Shown one piece after another: positions 23,883-32,070 of a stretch of DNA of 39,956 nucleotides. Every line of letters begins with the position of its first letter. The first letter of the stretch is position 1. Position numbers and translations under genes: made by a program. The notes under the pieces were generated by a model, which worked only from the letters and a program-made list of their open reading frames with translations, did not search any database and was not told the origin of the DNA. This stretch comes from an uncultured Eubacterium sp. (GTDB lineage: Bacteria > Bacillota > Clostridia > Peptostreptococcales > Anaerovoracaceae), in the NCBI GenBank assembly GCA_937966095.1, contig CALCKF010000007.1, positions 1 to 39,956 on the forward strand, read 5' to 3'.

Positions 23883-24707
23883 TTGAAGTCACTGACATCT
23901 CCGGAGATATTGAAGGAAATCTCCGATCTCAGTATACAAAAAGCAAATGAAGGTGCAACGAAGCTGTTTATATTGGCAGTGATGGCAGGAGCATACATAG
24001 CGATGGGAGCGGGAGCATCAGCTACTGTTTCCTTCAATCTCGTATCATGCACTGAGACATTCGGGCTTGGCAGGATGATATCGGCATGTGTGTTCCCTGT
24101 GGGACTGATGATGGTGCTCCTGTGCGGAGCAGAGCTTTTTACAGGCAATAATCTGATGGTCATAGGTTTGCTTGACAGAAAAATAAAGATCTCGTCAATG
24201 CTCAGGAACTGGATAATAGTATATGCAGGTAACTTTACAGGAGCTGTATTTATAGCTGTTCTAATAAATTATTCCGGACTTCTTGAAAGCGGAGAGGGAC
24301 TTCTGGGAGCGATGACAATAAAAACAGCTGTTTTGAAAACAGATCTTGATTTTGGCAGAGCCGTCGTACTGGGAATAATGTGTAACTGGGTTGTCTGCCT
24401 GGCTGTATGGATGGCAACAGGTGCCCAGACATCGGCCGGAAAGATACTTTCGATACTGTTTTGCATAGGAATGTTTGTGATATCTGGATTTGAGCATAGT
24501 GTCGCAAATATGTATTTTATACCATCTGGTATAATAGCTTCATCAAACGATGCTTTTGTACAGCTTGCGGGAACAGATATTTCAGGGCTTAATGCAGGCA
24601 GTTTCCTGTTTAAGAATCTTTTGCCGGTAACATTGGGCAATATAATAGGAGGAACTGTATTTGTGGGAATGGCATACTGGACAGTAAACAGAAATAAAGC
24701 GAGGTAG
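23883..24707 (+). CDS. Formate/nitrite transporter (FNT) family channel
   Basis: About 274 residues with six membrane segments. Family signatures are GAELFTGNNL (the omega-loop Thr of helix 2) and GFEHSVANMYFIPSG (the central pore His). FNT channels pass formate, nitrite, hydrosulfide or other small monovalent anions. The start is uncertain: TTG 23883 has AAAGGA at about 9 nt and gives MKSLTSPEILKEIS, typical of the family, whereas ATG 23859 (282 residues) has only a weak GGA. It follows the htpG terminator by a few bases, with no separate promoter recognised. The peptidase gene starts 5 nt after its stop. Confidence 0.88.
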   Translation: MKSLTSPEILKEISDLSIQKANEGATKLFILAVMAGAYIAMGAGASATVSFNLVSCTETFGLGRMISACVFPVGLMMVLLCGAELFTGNNLMVIGLLDRKIKISSMLRNWIIVYAGNFTGAVFIAVLINYSGLLESGEGLLGAMTIKTAVLKTDLDFGRAVVLGIMCNWVVCLAVWMATGAQTSAGKILSILFCIGMFVISGFEHSVANMYFIPSGIIASSNDAFVQLAGTDISGLNAGSFLFKNLLPVTLGNIIGGTVFVGMAYWTVNRNKAR

Positions 24708-24712
24708 AATAT

Positions 24713-25690
24713 ATGATAGAGATACCTATACAGGAGATAGAAGGGTTCAGGATAGGGAATGCTCAGAGCTCTGAGGGAGGCAGCGGGTGTACCGTGGTAA
24801 TATGTGAGAAGGGAGCCGTAGGCAGTGCAGACGTACGTGGAGGAAGTCCGGCAACACGTGAGATCGCTCTTTTGGATCCTGTAAGTGCATGTCAGCAGAT
24901 ATACGGGGTGCTGCTTTCCGGAGGAAGTGCTTTCGGACTCGACGCCGCAGGAGGAGTAATGAGATATCTGGAGGAAAGGAAAATAGGTTTTGATACGGGT
25001 ATATGCCGTGTTCCTATAGTGCCAGCAGCATGTATCTATGATCTTATAGCCGGAGATCCCGGTTTCAGACCGGATGCCGATATGGGTTATGAAGCATGTG
25101 TGGCATCGGAAGAAAACTGTCCGCAAAACGGAAACTACGGTGCGGGAACAGGAGCCACCATAGGGAAATTCATGGGAACAGACCGTCTTATGAAGGGAGG
25201 GCTTGGCACGTATGCTCTGCAGGAAGGTGATCTTAAGATAGGGGCCGTGGTTGCAGTCAATTGCCTTGGTGATGTATATGATGTAGATACCGGGGAGCAG
25301 ATAGCAGGCATGTTGTCAGAAGATAAGAAAAACCTTGTAAGTACCCGCCGGCTCATGTGGGAGACAATAAATCATGATAAAAACGTTTTTACCGGGAATA
25401 CGACGATATGCTGTGTCATAACTAATGCACGACTTACAAAAGACAGATGCAGCAAGCTGGCTTCGATGAGCCACAACGGTTACGCTGCTGCAATAAAGCC
25501 TGTTCATACATCCGCAGACGGTGACACGATCTTTTTCCTGTCATGCGGTGATGTGACTGTTAATCCGGACGGACTTGGAGATCTCAGTTCATATGTTGTG
25601 GCAAAGGCTATAAACGAAGGGGTAAGAAATGCCGATTCGGCATATGGTTTTATTTCTATGAAGGATCTTGAAAATGGTTGTAAAGGATAA
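24713..25690 (+). CDS. P1-family (DmpA/S58-type) peptidase
   Basis: 325 residues of the self-cleaving N-terminal-nucleophile family that includes L-aminopeptidase/D-esterase DmpA and beta-aminopeptidases. Signatures are GVLLSGGSAFGLDAAGGVM, NYGAGTGATIGK and GNTTICCVITNARLTK. By comparison with the family, autocleavage should occur between N229 and T230, exposing T230 as nucleophile. It is cytoplasmic with no signal peptide. It is tightly spaced behind the FNT gene and 4 nt before polA, so it may share their transcript; no functional link is obvious. The substrate may be N-terminal or D-configured residues in peptides or amides. Confidence 0.85.
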   Translation: MIEIPIQEIEGFRIGNAQSSEGGSGCTVVICEKGAVGSADVRGGSPATREIALLDPVSACQQIYGVLLSGGSAFGLDAAGGVMRYLEERKIGFDTGICRVPIVPAACIYDLIAGDPGFRPDADMGYEACVASEENCPQNGNYGAGTGATIGKFMGTDRLMKGGLGTYALQEGDLKIGAVVAVNCLGDVYDVDTGEQIAGMLSEDKKNLVSTRRLMWETINHDKNVFTGNTTICCVITNARLTKDRCSKLASMSHNGYAAAIKPVHTSADGDTIFFLSCGDVTVNPDGLGDLSSYVVAKAINEGVRNADSAYGFISMKDLENGCKG

Positions 25691-25694
25691 GGAT

Positions 25695-28364
25695 ATGAGA
25701 AAGATAGCTATCATTGACGGAAACAGTCTGATAAACAGAGCATATTATGCCATGAGAAATCCCATGATCACAAAAGACGGGATATTCACACATGGCATAT
25801 TCGGATTTCTCAATATGCTGGAAAAAATAAAACGCGACTATGAACCTGGTTATATGGCTGTTGCTTTTGATCTTAAAGCGCCGACATTTCGTCACAGGGA
25901 ATATGATCAATATAAGGCCGGAAGAAAGAAGATGCCTCCGGAGCTTGCTATGCAGATCCCGCTTTTAAAGGATGTTCTGAGAGCTATGAATATCAGAATT
26001 TTTGAATTTGAAGGCTTTGAGGCGGATGACATAATAGGTACTATAGTAAAGAAAGCGGAGATGGAGGGGGTGTATTCTTATGTCATAACAGGTGATAAGG
26101 ATGAGCTCCAGCTGGCATCAGATACGACCCATGTCATAATAACAAAAAAAGGCGTCTCCGAGTTTGAAATATATGATAAGGAATCGTTTATGGAAAAATA
26201 CGGTTTCCTGCCTGAACAGTTTATAGATTTCAAAGGATTGATGGGGGATAAGTCCGATAATATACCGGGAGTACCCGGAGTCGGTGAAAAAACTGCCTCA
26301 AAACTTATAATGCAGTTCGGAACGATAGAAAACATGCTTGCAGAAAGTGACAGTATAACTCCTGAAGGGCTAAAGACTAAGATAACTGAAAATGCACAGC
26401 TGGCGCTTATGAGCAAAAAGCTTGCCACTATAAACACATCTGTACCGGTGGATTTTCATATAGATGATATGAAAATATCAGAACCTGATTATGATACGCT
26501 CATAGATATATATACTAAGCTTGAATTCAATAGATTTTTAAAAAAGCTCGATGTAAAAAACAGCGGAACAGATATTTCGGAAGAAAAGAAACCTGAAAAG
26601 CTGCGCACCGATACATCATCATATGACAGGATCCTTGTAGATCGAGATGAAATGCTGGATGAGATAAAGCTGACAGGAGCAGCGGTTATAAAGGTATTCG
26701 GAGACAACAATCATCTGGATGAGCCTGTTATAGAGGGCCTGTCAGTTATGAGTGGTAATATGTACTACTATTTTGACTGCAGTAAACTTGCGAATGTGGA
26801 AGAATGGATATTTAGCCAGGATACAGGGTTTGTGGGACATGATCTGAAAAGGGACTATTTTATGCTCATGGGTCATGGAGGGGAAGAACCGGAAACATTG
26901 TTTGACACAGCGATAGCACAGTATGTGCTGGACTCAGGCAGGAGCAATTACAGTCTTTCAGCTCTTTCAAACGAGTATCTTCATATCACAGTAAAGGATG
27001 AGAATGATTTTATATCGGAAAACAGCCAGATAGACATGTTTACAGACAATGCAAGGATGTATATGGACTATGGATTCGATGTATGCTCGGCAATAATAAA
27101 TCTTATGATGATACAGAAGGAAGAACTGAAGAAAGAAAATCTTGAAAACATATTTTACAATGTGGAAATACCTCTTATAAAGGTCATGGCTTCTATGGAA
27201 AAACAGGGGTTTAAAGTGGATAAAAAAGAATTGGAGGATTTCGGAAAAGCTCTTTCAGAAAAGATAGAAAAGCTTACATCGGAAATATACAGCATGGCAG
27301 GTGAGTCTTTCAATCTGAACTCACCTGTTCAGCTGGGAGACATATTGTTTGAAAAACTAGGGCTGCCCGCAGGGAAAAAAACAAAGAGAGGATATTCCAC
27401 CAGTGCAGATATACTGGAAAAAATACGTGATAAACATCCTATAGTCCCTGCTATACTGGAATATCGCACTCTTGCGAAATTGAAGAGCACATATATAGAT
27501 GGTCTGATACCACTTATAAATTCACATGACGGAAAGGTCCATGCACATTTTAACCAGACTGTGACGACTACCGGCAGGATAAGCTGTACTGAACCCAATC
27601 TGCAGAACATACCTATAAGACAGGAAATGGGCAGAAAGCTCAGGAAGGCATTCATACCTGATTCTGAAGAATGTATTCTGACGGGCGCTGATTATTCTCA
27701 GATAGAACTTCGTATACTGGCACATATGTCAGGAGACAAAGCTCTTATAGACGCATTTAATCGCGGTGAAGACATACACAGGGCAACTGCAGCAAATGTG
27801 CTGGGCGTTCCTGAAGATAACATAACCATCGAGGAACGCAGCCGTGCAAAAGCAGTAAATTTTGGTGTTATATACGGAATGAGCAGTTTCGGCCTTTCAA
27901 GTGAACTGAAAATAACGAGAAAGGAAGCGGAAGATTATATAAACACATATTTCAGAAAACATGCAGCTGTTAAGGCATTTATGGATCAGCAGGTGGAATT
28001 CTGCAAAGAAAACGGCTATGTAAGGACTATGATGGGACGAAAGAGATACATCAAAGAAATAAATGCATCAGGGTATATGATAAAACAGGTGGGCGAACGG
28101 CTTGCAATGAATACTCCGATACAGGGGAGCGCGGCAGATATCATCAAACTTGCGATGATAAAGGTTTATGATGCTCTCAAGGAACGGGGATTGAAATCAC
28201 GGCTTATTCTGCAGGTTCATGACGAACTGATAATAAATACCTACTCGGATGAAAAGGATATTGTTGAAAAACTTCTGGTGGAAAATATGGAATCTGCATA
28301 TGATATGTCTGTAAAGCTAAAAGCTGACCTTAATGAGGGCAGTAACTGGTATGAATTGAAATAG
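25695..28364 (+). CDS. polA: DNA polymerase I
   Basis: 889 residues, full length. The N-terminal 5'-3' exonuclease domain is complete (IIDGNSLINRAYYA, FEADDIIGT, TGDKDELQL, GDKSDNIPGVPGVGEKTA). The middle 3'-5' exonuclease fold lacks the DxE of motif I (VIKVFGDNN) and keeps only GHDLKRD, so proofreading is probably absent, as in Bacillus polymerase I. Polymerase motifs are DYSQIELRILAHMSGD (A, about 665), RSRAKAVNFGVIYGMSSFG (B) and LQVHDELI (C, about 840). It works in Okazaki-fragment maturation and repair. Start 25695 has AAAGGA 7 nt ahead; the in-frame 25668 start overlaps the peptidase gene. coaE follows, a frequent pairing. Confidence 0.97.
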   Translation: MRKIAIIDGNSLINRAYYAMRNPMITKDGIFTHGIFGFLNMLEKIKRDYEPGYMAVAFDLKAPTFRHREYDQYKAGRKKMPPELAMQIPLLKDVLRAMNIRIFEFEGFEADDIIGTIVKKAEMEGVYSYVITGDKDELQLASDTTHVIITKKGVSEFEIYDKESFMEKYGFLPEQFIDFKGLMGDKSDNIPGVPGVGEKTASKLIMQFGTIENMLAESDSITPEGLKTKITENAQLALMSKKLATINTSVPVDFHIDDMKISEPDYDTLIDIYTKLEFNRFLKKLDVKNSGTDISEEKKPEKLRTDTSSYDRILVDRDEMLDEIKLTGAAVIKVFGDNNHLDEPVIEGLSVMSGNMYYYFDCSKLANVEEWIFSQDTGFVGHDLKRDYFMLMGHGGEEPETLFDTAIAQYVLDSGRSNYSLSALSNEYLHITVKDENDFISENSQIDMFTDNARMYMDYGFDVCSAIINLMMIQKEELKKENLENIFYNVEIPLIKVMASMEKQGFKVDKKELEDFGKALSEKIEKLTSEIYSMAGESFNLNSPVQLGDILFEKLGLPAGKKTKRGYSTSADILEKIRDKHPIVPAILEYRTLAKLKSTYIDGLIPLINSHDGKVHAHFNQTVTTTGRISCTEPNLQNIPIRQEMGRKLRKAFIPDSEECILTGADYSQIELRILAHMSGDKALIDAFNRGEDIHRATAANVLGVPEDNITIEERSRAKAVNFGVIYGMSSFGLSSELKITRKEAEDYINTYFRKHAAVKAFMDQQVEFCKENGYVRTMMGRKRYIKEINASGYMIKQVGERLAMNTPIQGSAADIIKLAMIKVYDALKERGLKSRLILQVHDELIINTYSDEKDIVEKLLVENMESAYDMSVKLKADLNEGSNWYELK

Positions 28365-28389
28365 ATGGCGGATAAGGAAAAATAATGCA

Positions 28390-29016
28390 ATGGTAAAGGT
28401 TATAGGTCTTACGGGAGGAATAGGAACAGGAAAGTCAACTGCTGCAGCTTATTTGAAGAAGAAAGGGTTCCATCATATAGATGCGGACGAGATAAGCAGG
28501 GATATAACAGCTGACGGGAGTGGAATGCTTAAGGAACTGGATATGGTATTCGGTCCTGAGGGGAAGTTTGGAGACGGAAAAACGCGGATACTTGACGATA
28601 AAGGTAGTCTGGATCGCCGGGCTCTTGCTTCGCTTGTCTTTACAGACAGAAGAAAAAAGGCTGTGCTGGATAAGATAATGTTCAGGGCTATAATAAAAAG
28701 AATTGATGAGGAAATATGTAAATTTAGAGACATCAATGATGAAAAGGTGTACATACTGTTGGATGCGCCTCTTCTGTTTGAAGCAGGACTGGACAGCAGA
28801 TGTGATAAAATCATTGTCCTGGTTGCAGATGAAGAAGTAAGAATAGAGAGGGTGTGCAGACGTGATGGTGTTACGGCAAGAGAAGTAAGGGACCGTATAA
28901 ACAGTCAGATGAGTGATAGCGAGAAGATAAAGAAATCTGATTTTGTTGTGGATAATTCCGATGGTATGGAACAGCTGGCGGAGAATCTGGATGAGCTGCT
29001 TGAAATTATTTTTTAA
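28390..29016 (+). CDS. coaE: Dephospho-CoA kinase
   Basis: 208 residues, usual length. It carries the P-loop GLTGGIGTGKST near the N-terminus, DADEISRDI, LDAPLLFEAGLD and a lid with RVCRRDGVTAREVRDRINSQM. It adds the 3' phosphate in the last step of coenzyme A synthesis. It lies 25 nt after polA and is probably in the same operon. The ribosome binding site (AAGGAAAAA) is about 10 nt from ATG 28390. Confidence 0.95.
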   Translation: MVKVIGLTGGIGTGKSTAAAYLKKKGFHHIDADEISRDITADGSGMLKELDMVFGPEGKFGDGKTRILDDKGSLDRRALASLVFTDRRKKAVLDKIMFRAIIKRIDEEICKFRDINDEKVYILLDAPLLFEAGLDSRCDKIIVLVADEEVRIERVCRRDGVTAREVRDRINSQMSDSEKIKKSDFVVDNSDGMEQLAENLDELLEIIF

Positions 29017-29033
29017 AAATTTTCAAAAAATTC

Positions 29034-29062
29034 TTGCATTGGTTGAGGCACAGTGCTATAAT
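29034..29062 (+). promoter_or_regulatory. Promoter of the unidentified structured RNA
   Basis: TTGCAT (29034-29039), a 17-nt spacer and a perfect TATAAT (29057-29062), beginning 18 nt after the coaE stop. Predicted transcription start is near 29069. Confidence 0.7.
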
Positions 29063-29068
29063 AAAACC

Positions 29069-29440
29069 AAGAAAGGAGAAATTAACTTTTTAATACAAAG
29101 TTACAGTCCTTAAAAATAAGTTCGCAGGAGATGCCTGTGAAGAGAGAAAGAAGGTGATTCCACCAGAAGTGTATAGAGAAGAGGAACAAAGAAAATACCA
29201 ACTTTCATAAAACTGGACCGCCGAGGATCTGTTTAGGGAAGAAGCGAAAGATCGCAAAACAGATCAGGTAAATGGGTGAAGCGGATACTTTGATGGAACC
29301 GGATAATTCAAGACGAGATTACAGTCATAGGGCTGGAAATAAAAGAAAGAACGTACAGCAGTCAGAGAGTGTCACGGTTGAAAGATGGAGGCTTTGCAGC
29401 GAAGAAAGAGTTCATGTTTATGGAGTTGGTATTTTTATTG
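29069..29440 (+). ncRNA. Unidentified structured RNA of about 370 nt
   Basis: This stretch has no credible ORF but has its own promoter and many helices. A long-range closing helix pairs AAAATACCAACT (29192-29203) with AGTTGGTATTTT (29424-29435), 12 bp, extended after a small internal loop by CATAAA (29206-29211) with TTTATG (29417-29422). Inside, GATCTGTTT (29226-29234) pairs perfectly with AAACAGATC (29257-29265) and encloses GCGA-AAGA-TCGC; CAGTC-ATAG-GGCTG lies at 29322-29335. Upstream hairpins are TAACTTT/AAAGTTA (29083-29103) and CGCAGG/CCTGTG (29123-29139). A U-rich end follows the closing helix. RNase P, tmRNA and SRP RNA signatures are absent. A raiA-type RNA is one possibility by size and closed-domain layout, unconfirmed. 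Confidence 0.6.
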
Positions 29441-29471
29441 CAAAAAAGTAAGCTGAAATATATAACACCTC

Positions 29472-29500
29472 TTGACAAAAGCATGTCGAATCTTTACAAT
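29472..29500 (+). promoter_or_regulatory. Strong promoter of tRNA-Leu
   Basis: Perfect TTGACA (29472-29477), a 17-nt spacer and TACAAT (29495-29500), 35 nt before the mature tRNA 5' end. Confidence 0.8.
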
Positions 29501-29535
29501 AGAGAGGTACTGTTAAATACAGTTCACTGATGTAT

Positions 29536-29618
29536 GCGGCCTTGGCGGAATAGGCAGACGCGCACGTTTGAGGGGCGTGTGGGAGACCGTACCGGTTCAA
29601 GTCCGGTAGGCCGCACCA
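29536..29618 (+). tRNA. tRNA-Leu, anticodon GAG
   Basis: An 83-nt tRNA. The acceptor stem GCGGCCT (29536-29542) pairs with AGGCCGC and is followed by A and an encoded CCA. The anticodon stem CACGT/GCGTG encloses the loop TTGAGGG, which puts GAG at 29570-29572 after U33 and with G37, as expected for leucine CUC/CUU decoding. The long variable arm (TGGGAGACCGT) is the class II feature of leucine tRNAs. The T arm is ACCGG-TTCAAGT-CCGGT. It has its own promoter and terminator. Confidence 0.96.
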
Positions 29619-29622
29619 TATT

Positions 29623-29656
29623 AAAAAACCTGGATTTCAATAATCCGGGTTTTTTA
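29623..29656 (+). terminator. Terminator of tRNA-Leu
   Basis: AAAAAACCTGGATT (29623-29636) pairs with AATCCGGGTTTTTT (29642-29655), a 14-bp stem with one G-T pair and a 5-nt loop, ending in a T-run. Confidence 0.92.
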
Positions 29657-29708
29657 TTGTGATGAAATTCTATTTATTATTTAATTGTTCCTACACATAA
29701 GTTTCAAA

Positions 29709-29747
29709 ACGTTACCCAAATAGTTACAAGCGGAATAAAATGTAACT
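29709..29747. promoter_or_regulatory. Probable activator binding sites upstream of lplA
   Basis: The perfect inverted repeat AGTTACA (29722-29728), 12 nt, TGTAACT (29741-29747), with a further CGTTAC half-site at 29710-29715. It lies about 100-135 nt before the sigma-54 promoter, a usual distance for an enhancer-binding protein. The same TGTAAC half-site occurs before E1 alpha. Confidence 0.6.
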
Positions 29748-29843
29748 GAAAATACTTGTTTGTGATCGTATATGTTTTTTTCTATATCAGGTTATCCTTT
29801 GAATTAAGCAAGTTTTTGTGTTCATTTCCTATCAATACGGCAA

Positions 29844-29859
29844 TGGTATGTAACTTGCT
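29844..29859 (+). promoter_or_regulatory. Sigma-54 (-24/-12) promoter before lplA
   Basis: TGGTATG-TAAC-TTGCT fits the consensus TGGCACG-N4-TTGCW, with exactly 10 nt between the key GG and GC. Start of transcription would be near 29870, just before the AGGAGG ribosome binding site. Confidence 0.7.
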
Positions 29860-29886
29860 TGTTAATGTGCCAGGAGGATAATGTTT

Positions 29887-30876
29887 ATGATCTATATTGA
29901 GACTAATTCAGTTAAACCATATGTTAATCTGGCATATGAAGAGTACTTTTTAAAAAACAAAAAGCTGGAATCAGAATCTGTTTTTATGTTATGGAGAAAT
30001 GAGCCTACAGTGGTTGTAGGTAAATTTCAGAACACAGGCAATGAGATCAACCACAGGTTTATTGATGAAAAGGGAATAAATGTTATAAGAAGGATAACTG
30101 GGGGTGGAGCGGTGTATCATGATCTGGGCACATTGTGCTATACATTTATTTTACGTAACCTTACTCCGGAAAACATTTCTTTTTCAACATTTACATTACC
30201 GATACTCAATGCTTTATCTGCTTTTGGAGTAAAGGGAGAAGTCAACGGCAGAAATGATTTGACGATTGAAGGTGCAAAATTTTCAGGAACAGCGATGTCT
30301 TTACACGGAAACAGTCTTTTGTTCCATGGGACTATACTATATGATACGGATCTGTCGGTTCTAAGCGATGCATTGAACGTTCGTGATGATAAACTGCAGT
30401 CTAAGGGAATAAGATCAGTGAGAAGCAGAGTGACTAATATACGGCCTTATGTAAATGATGATCTGGGAATAGAAGTATTCAAGGATACCCTTAAAGAAAC
30501 TGTCAATAATGAAATACCATTAACAGAATATATTCCTGAAGGTGATGATATTCAGGGAATACAAAACTTGTCAGACGAAAAATATAGATTGTGGGGCTGG
30601 AATTATGGCAAAGACCCAAAAGCCAGTTTCCACAATAAAAAGAGGTTTGACGGCGGTGAAATAGAATTGTATATGGATTTGGAGGGATCAAAAATAAAAT
30701 CGTGCAAGTTATATGGCGATTTTTTAGGTGTAAAAGATATAGAGCCTGTTGAAAAACTGTTGGAAGGCATGACATATAATCGCGGCGCTGTAATGGATGT
30801 TTTGGACAGGGTCAATATAAATGAGCATTTCGGAAGTATCAGGAAAGAAGAAATCATAAAATGCTTCTTTGAATAA
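29887..30876 (+). CDS. lplA: Lipoate-protein ligase A
   Basis: About 329 residues, the two-domain length of bacterial LplA. Motifs are RRITGGGAVYHDLGTLCYTF (lipoyl-AMP binding loop) and IEGAKFSGTAMSLHGNSLLFHGTIL (the catalytic Lys in GAKFSG). The enzyme activates free lipoate with ATP and attaches it to a lysine of a lipoyl domain. The target is most likely the small lipoyl protein at 36163, encoded in the same gene group. ATG 29881 is only 3 nt from AGGAGG, so ATG 29887 (9 nt) is preferred. A sigma-54 promoter and an activator-type repeat lie upstream, suggesting co-regulation with the dehydrogenase genes. Confidence 0.93.
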   Translation: MIYIETNSVKPYVNLAYEEYFLKNKKLESESVFMLWRNEPTVVVGKFQNTGNEINHRFIDEKGINVIRRITGGGAVYHDLGTLCYTFILRNLTPENISFSTFTLPILNALSAFGVKGEVNGRNDLTIEGAKFSGTAMSLHGNSLLFHGTILYDTDLSVLSDALNVRDDKLQSKGIRSVRSRVTNIRPYVNDDLGIEVFKDTLKETVNNEIPLTEYIPEGDDIQGIQNLSDEKYRLWGWNYGKDPKASFHNKKRFDGGEIELYMDLEGSKIKSCKLYGDFLGVKDIEPVEKLLEGMTYNRGAVMDVLDRVNINEHFGSIRKEEIIKCFFE

Positions 30877-30903
30877 AGAAAAAATAAGGAGGTGATGATT
30901 CAT

Positions 30904-31962
30904 ATGAAAGGCTATGCTGTTTTAGGAAAAGGCAAACATGGATGGGCAGATGTTGCCGATCCTGTGGCAGGGCCGCTGGATGCCATCGTAAAACCGACTG
31001 CAGTGGCTCCATGCACGTCAGATGTTCATTATATGAATACATTTGACGGGTCAAAAGAATCTGTTGTTTTGGGACATGAAGCAATTGGAGAAGTGGTTGA
31101 GGTGGGATCCCTCGTAAAAAATTTTAGGCCCGGTGACAGAGTAGCGGTTTCACCAAGTACACCGGACTGGTGCAATATAGGGACTCAGACAAAAGGCAAC
31201 AGTGCTCATGGAGAAAGGCTTATGGGCGGTTTTAAGTTTGTGGGTGAAAAGCATGGAGTGTTTGCAGAATTTTTCTCCGTAAATAATGCGGATGGCAATA
31301 TGGTGCATTTACCGGAAGATGTTACTGAAGAGGCGGCACTCATGGCAGTGGATATGATGAACACAGGGTTTTATGGAGCTGAACTTGCGGATATACAGTA
31401 TGGTGACAGTGTTGTTGTCATAGGAATAGGGCCCGTAGGGATAATGGCGATAGCGGGAGCCAAGCTTCGCGGCGCAGGTATGATTTACGGTGTAGGGACA
31501 AGACCATGCTGTGTTGAGCTGGCAAAAGAATATGGCGCAAATAGAATAGTAAATTACAAAGAAGGTGATATAGCGGATCAGATAATGGAAATCGAGGCAG
31601 ATAAAGTTGACCGTGTAATCATTGCAGGAGGCGGCACATCAAGTTTAAACAATGCATTGAGAATGACAGCTCCTAACGGAACCATCGCTAATATTGACTA
31701 CATAGATAAGAACGATACGTTTAGTTTTCCTTCATCTTTTTGGGGACTGGGAATGTCGGATGTGAATATAGTAGGAGGATTCTGTCCCGGAGGAGGATAT
31801 AGACTGATAAAATTGATGAAATTGATTCAGGCTAAAAGGATTGATCCATCCAAACTGATAAATTACAGGTATGAAGGCTTTGAAAAGGTTCCCGATGCAC
31901 TGAAGATAATGAATGATAAACCCGATGATCTGGTCAAGCCAGCTGTATTTATAAAATGGTAA
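30904..31962 (+). CDS. Zinc-dependent alcohol dehydrogenase (isopropanol/2,3-butanediol dehydrogenase-like)
   Basis: 352 residues that closely follow the NADP-dependent secondary alcohol dehydrogenase pattern known from Clostridium beijerinckii: MKGYAVLG start, VAPCTSDVHYM (catalytic-zinc Cys), VVLGHEAIGEVVEVG (zinc His), AVDMMNTGFYGAELADIQYG (zinc Asp) and the nucleotide loop VVVIGIGPVGIMAIAGAKLRGAG. The structural-zinc cysteine cluster is absent, as in that enzyme. In this gene group it could interconvert acetoin and 2,3-butanediol, or reduce the acetaldehyde released by acetoin cleavage; this is inference. ATG 30904 lies 11 nt after AAGGAGG; the earlier GTG 30892 and ATG 30895 overlap that site. 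Confidence 0.88.
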   Translation: MKGYAVLGKGKHGWADVADPVAGPLDAIVKPTAVAPCTSDVHYMNTFDGSKESVVLGHEAIGEVVEVGSLVKNFRPGDRVAVSPSTPDWCNIGTQTKGNSAHGERLMGGFKFVGEKHGVFAEFFSVNNADGNMVHLPEDVTEEAALMAVDMMNTGFYGAELADIQYGDSVVVIGIGPVGIMAIAGAKLRGAGMIYGVGTRPCCVELAKEYGANRIVNYKEGDIADQIMEIEADKVDRVIIAGGGTSSLNNALRMTAPNGTIANIDYIDKNDTFSFPSSFWGLGMSDVNIVGGFCPGGGYRLIKLMKLIQAKRIDPSKLINYRYEGFEKVPDALKIMNDKPDDLVKPAVFIKW

Positions 31963-32070
31963 ATTTTTTCAGATGTTTGAAAAACTATTATATAGTAATA
32001 TTAAAACAGTTAAGCAGTGTGAAATTTAATAAAAACTTGTACGACTAGGAGTGACCGAGGGAGGATATAT

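Noticed and set aside
24269..25126. 285-codon open frame on the minus strand
   Set aside because: It is a shadow of the FNT and peptidase genes, with a Cys/His/Ser-rich translation, no ribosome binding site and no recognisable family.
29096..29208. Open frame in the coaE-tRNA gap (about 37 codons, including VIPPEVYREEEQRKYQLS)
   Set aside because: It has no usable start codon with a ribosome binding site and overlaps RNA helices, so coding is unlikely.
29069..29440. RNase P RNA, tmRNA or SRP RNA in the coaE-tRNA gap
   Set aside because: The universal GAGGAAAGTC block of RNase P, the tRNA-like ends of tmRNA and the SRP Alu/helix 8 motifs are all absent.
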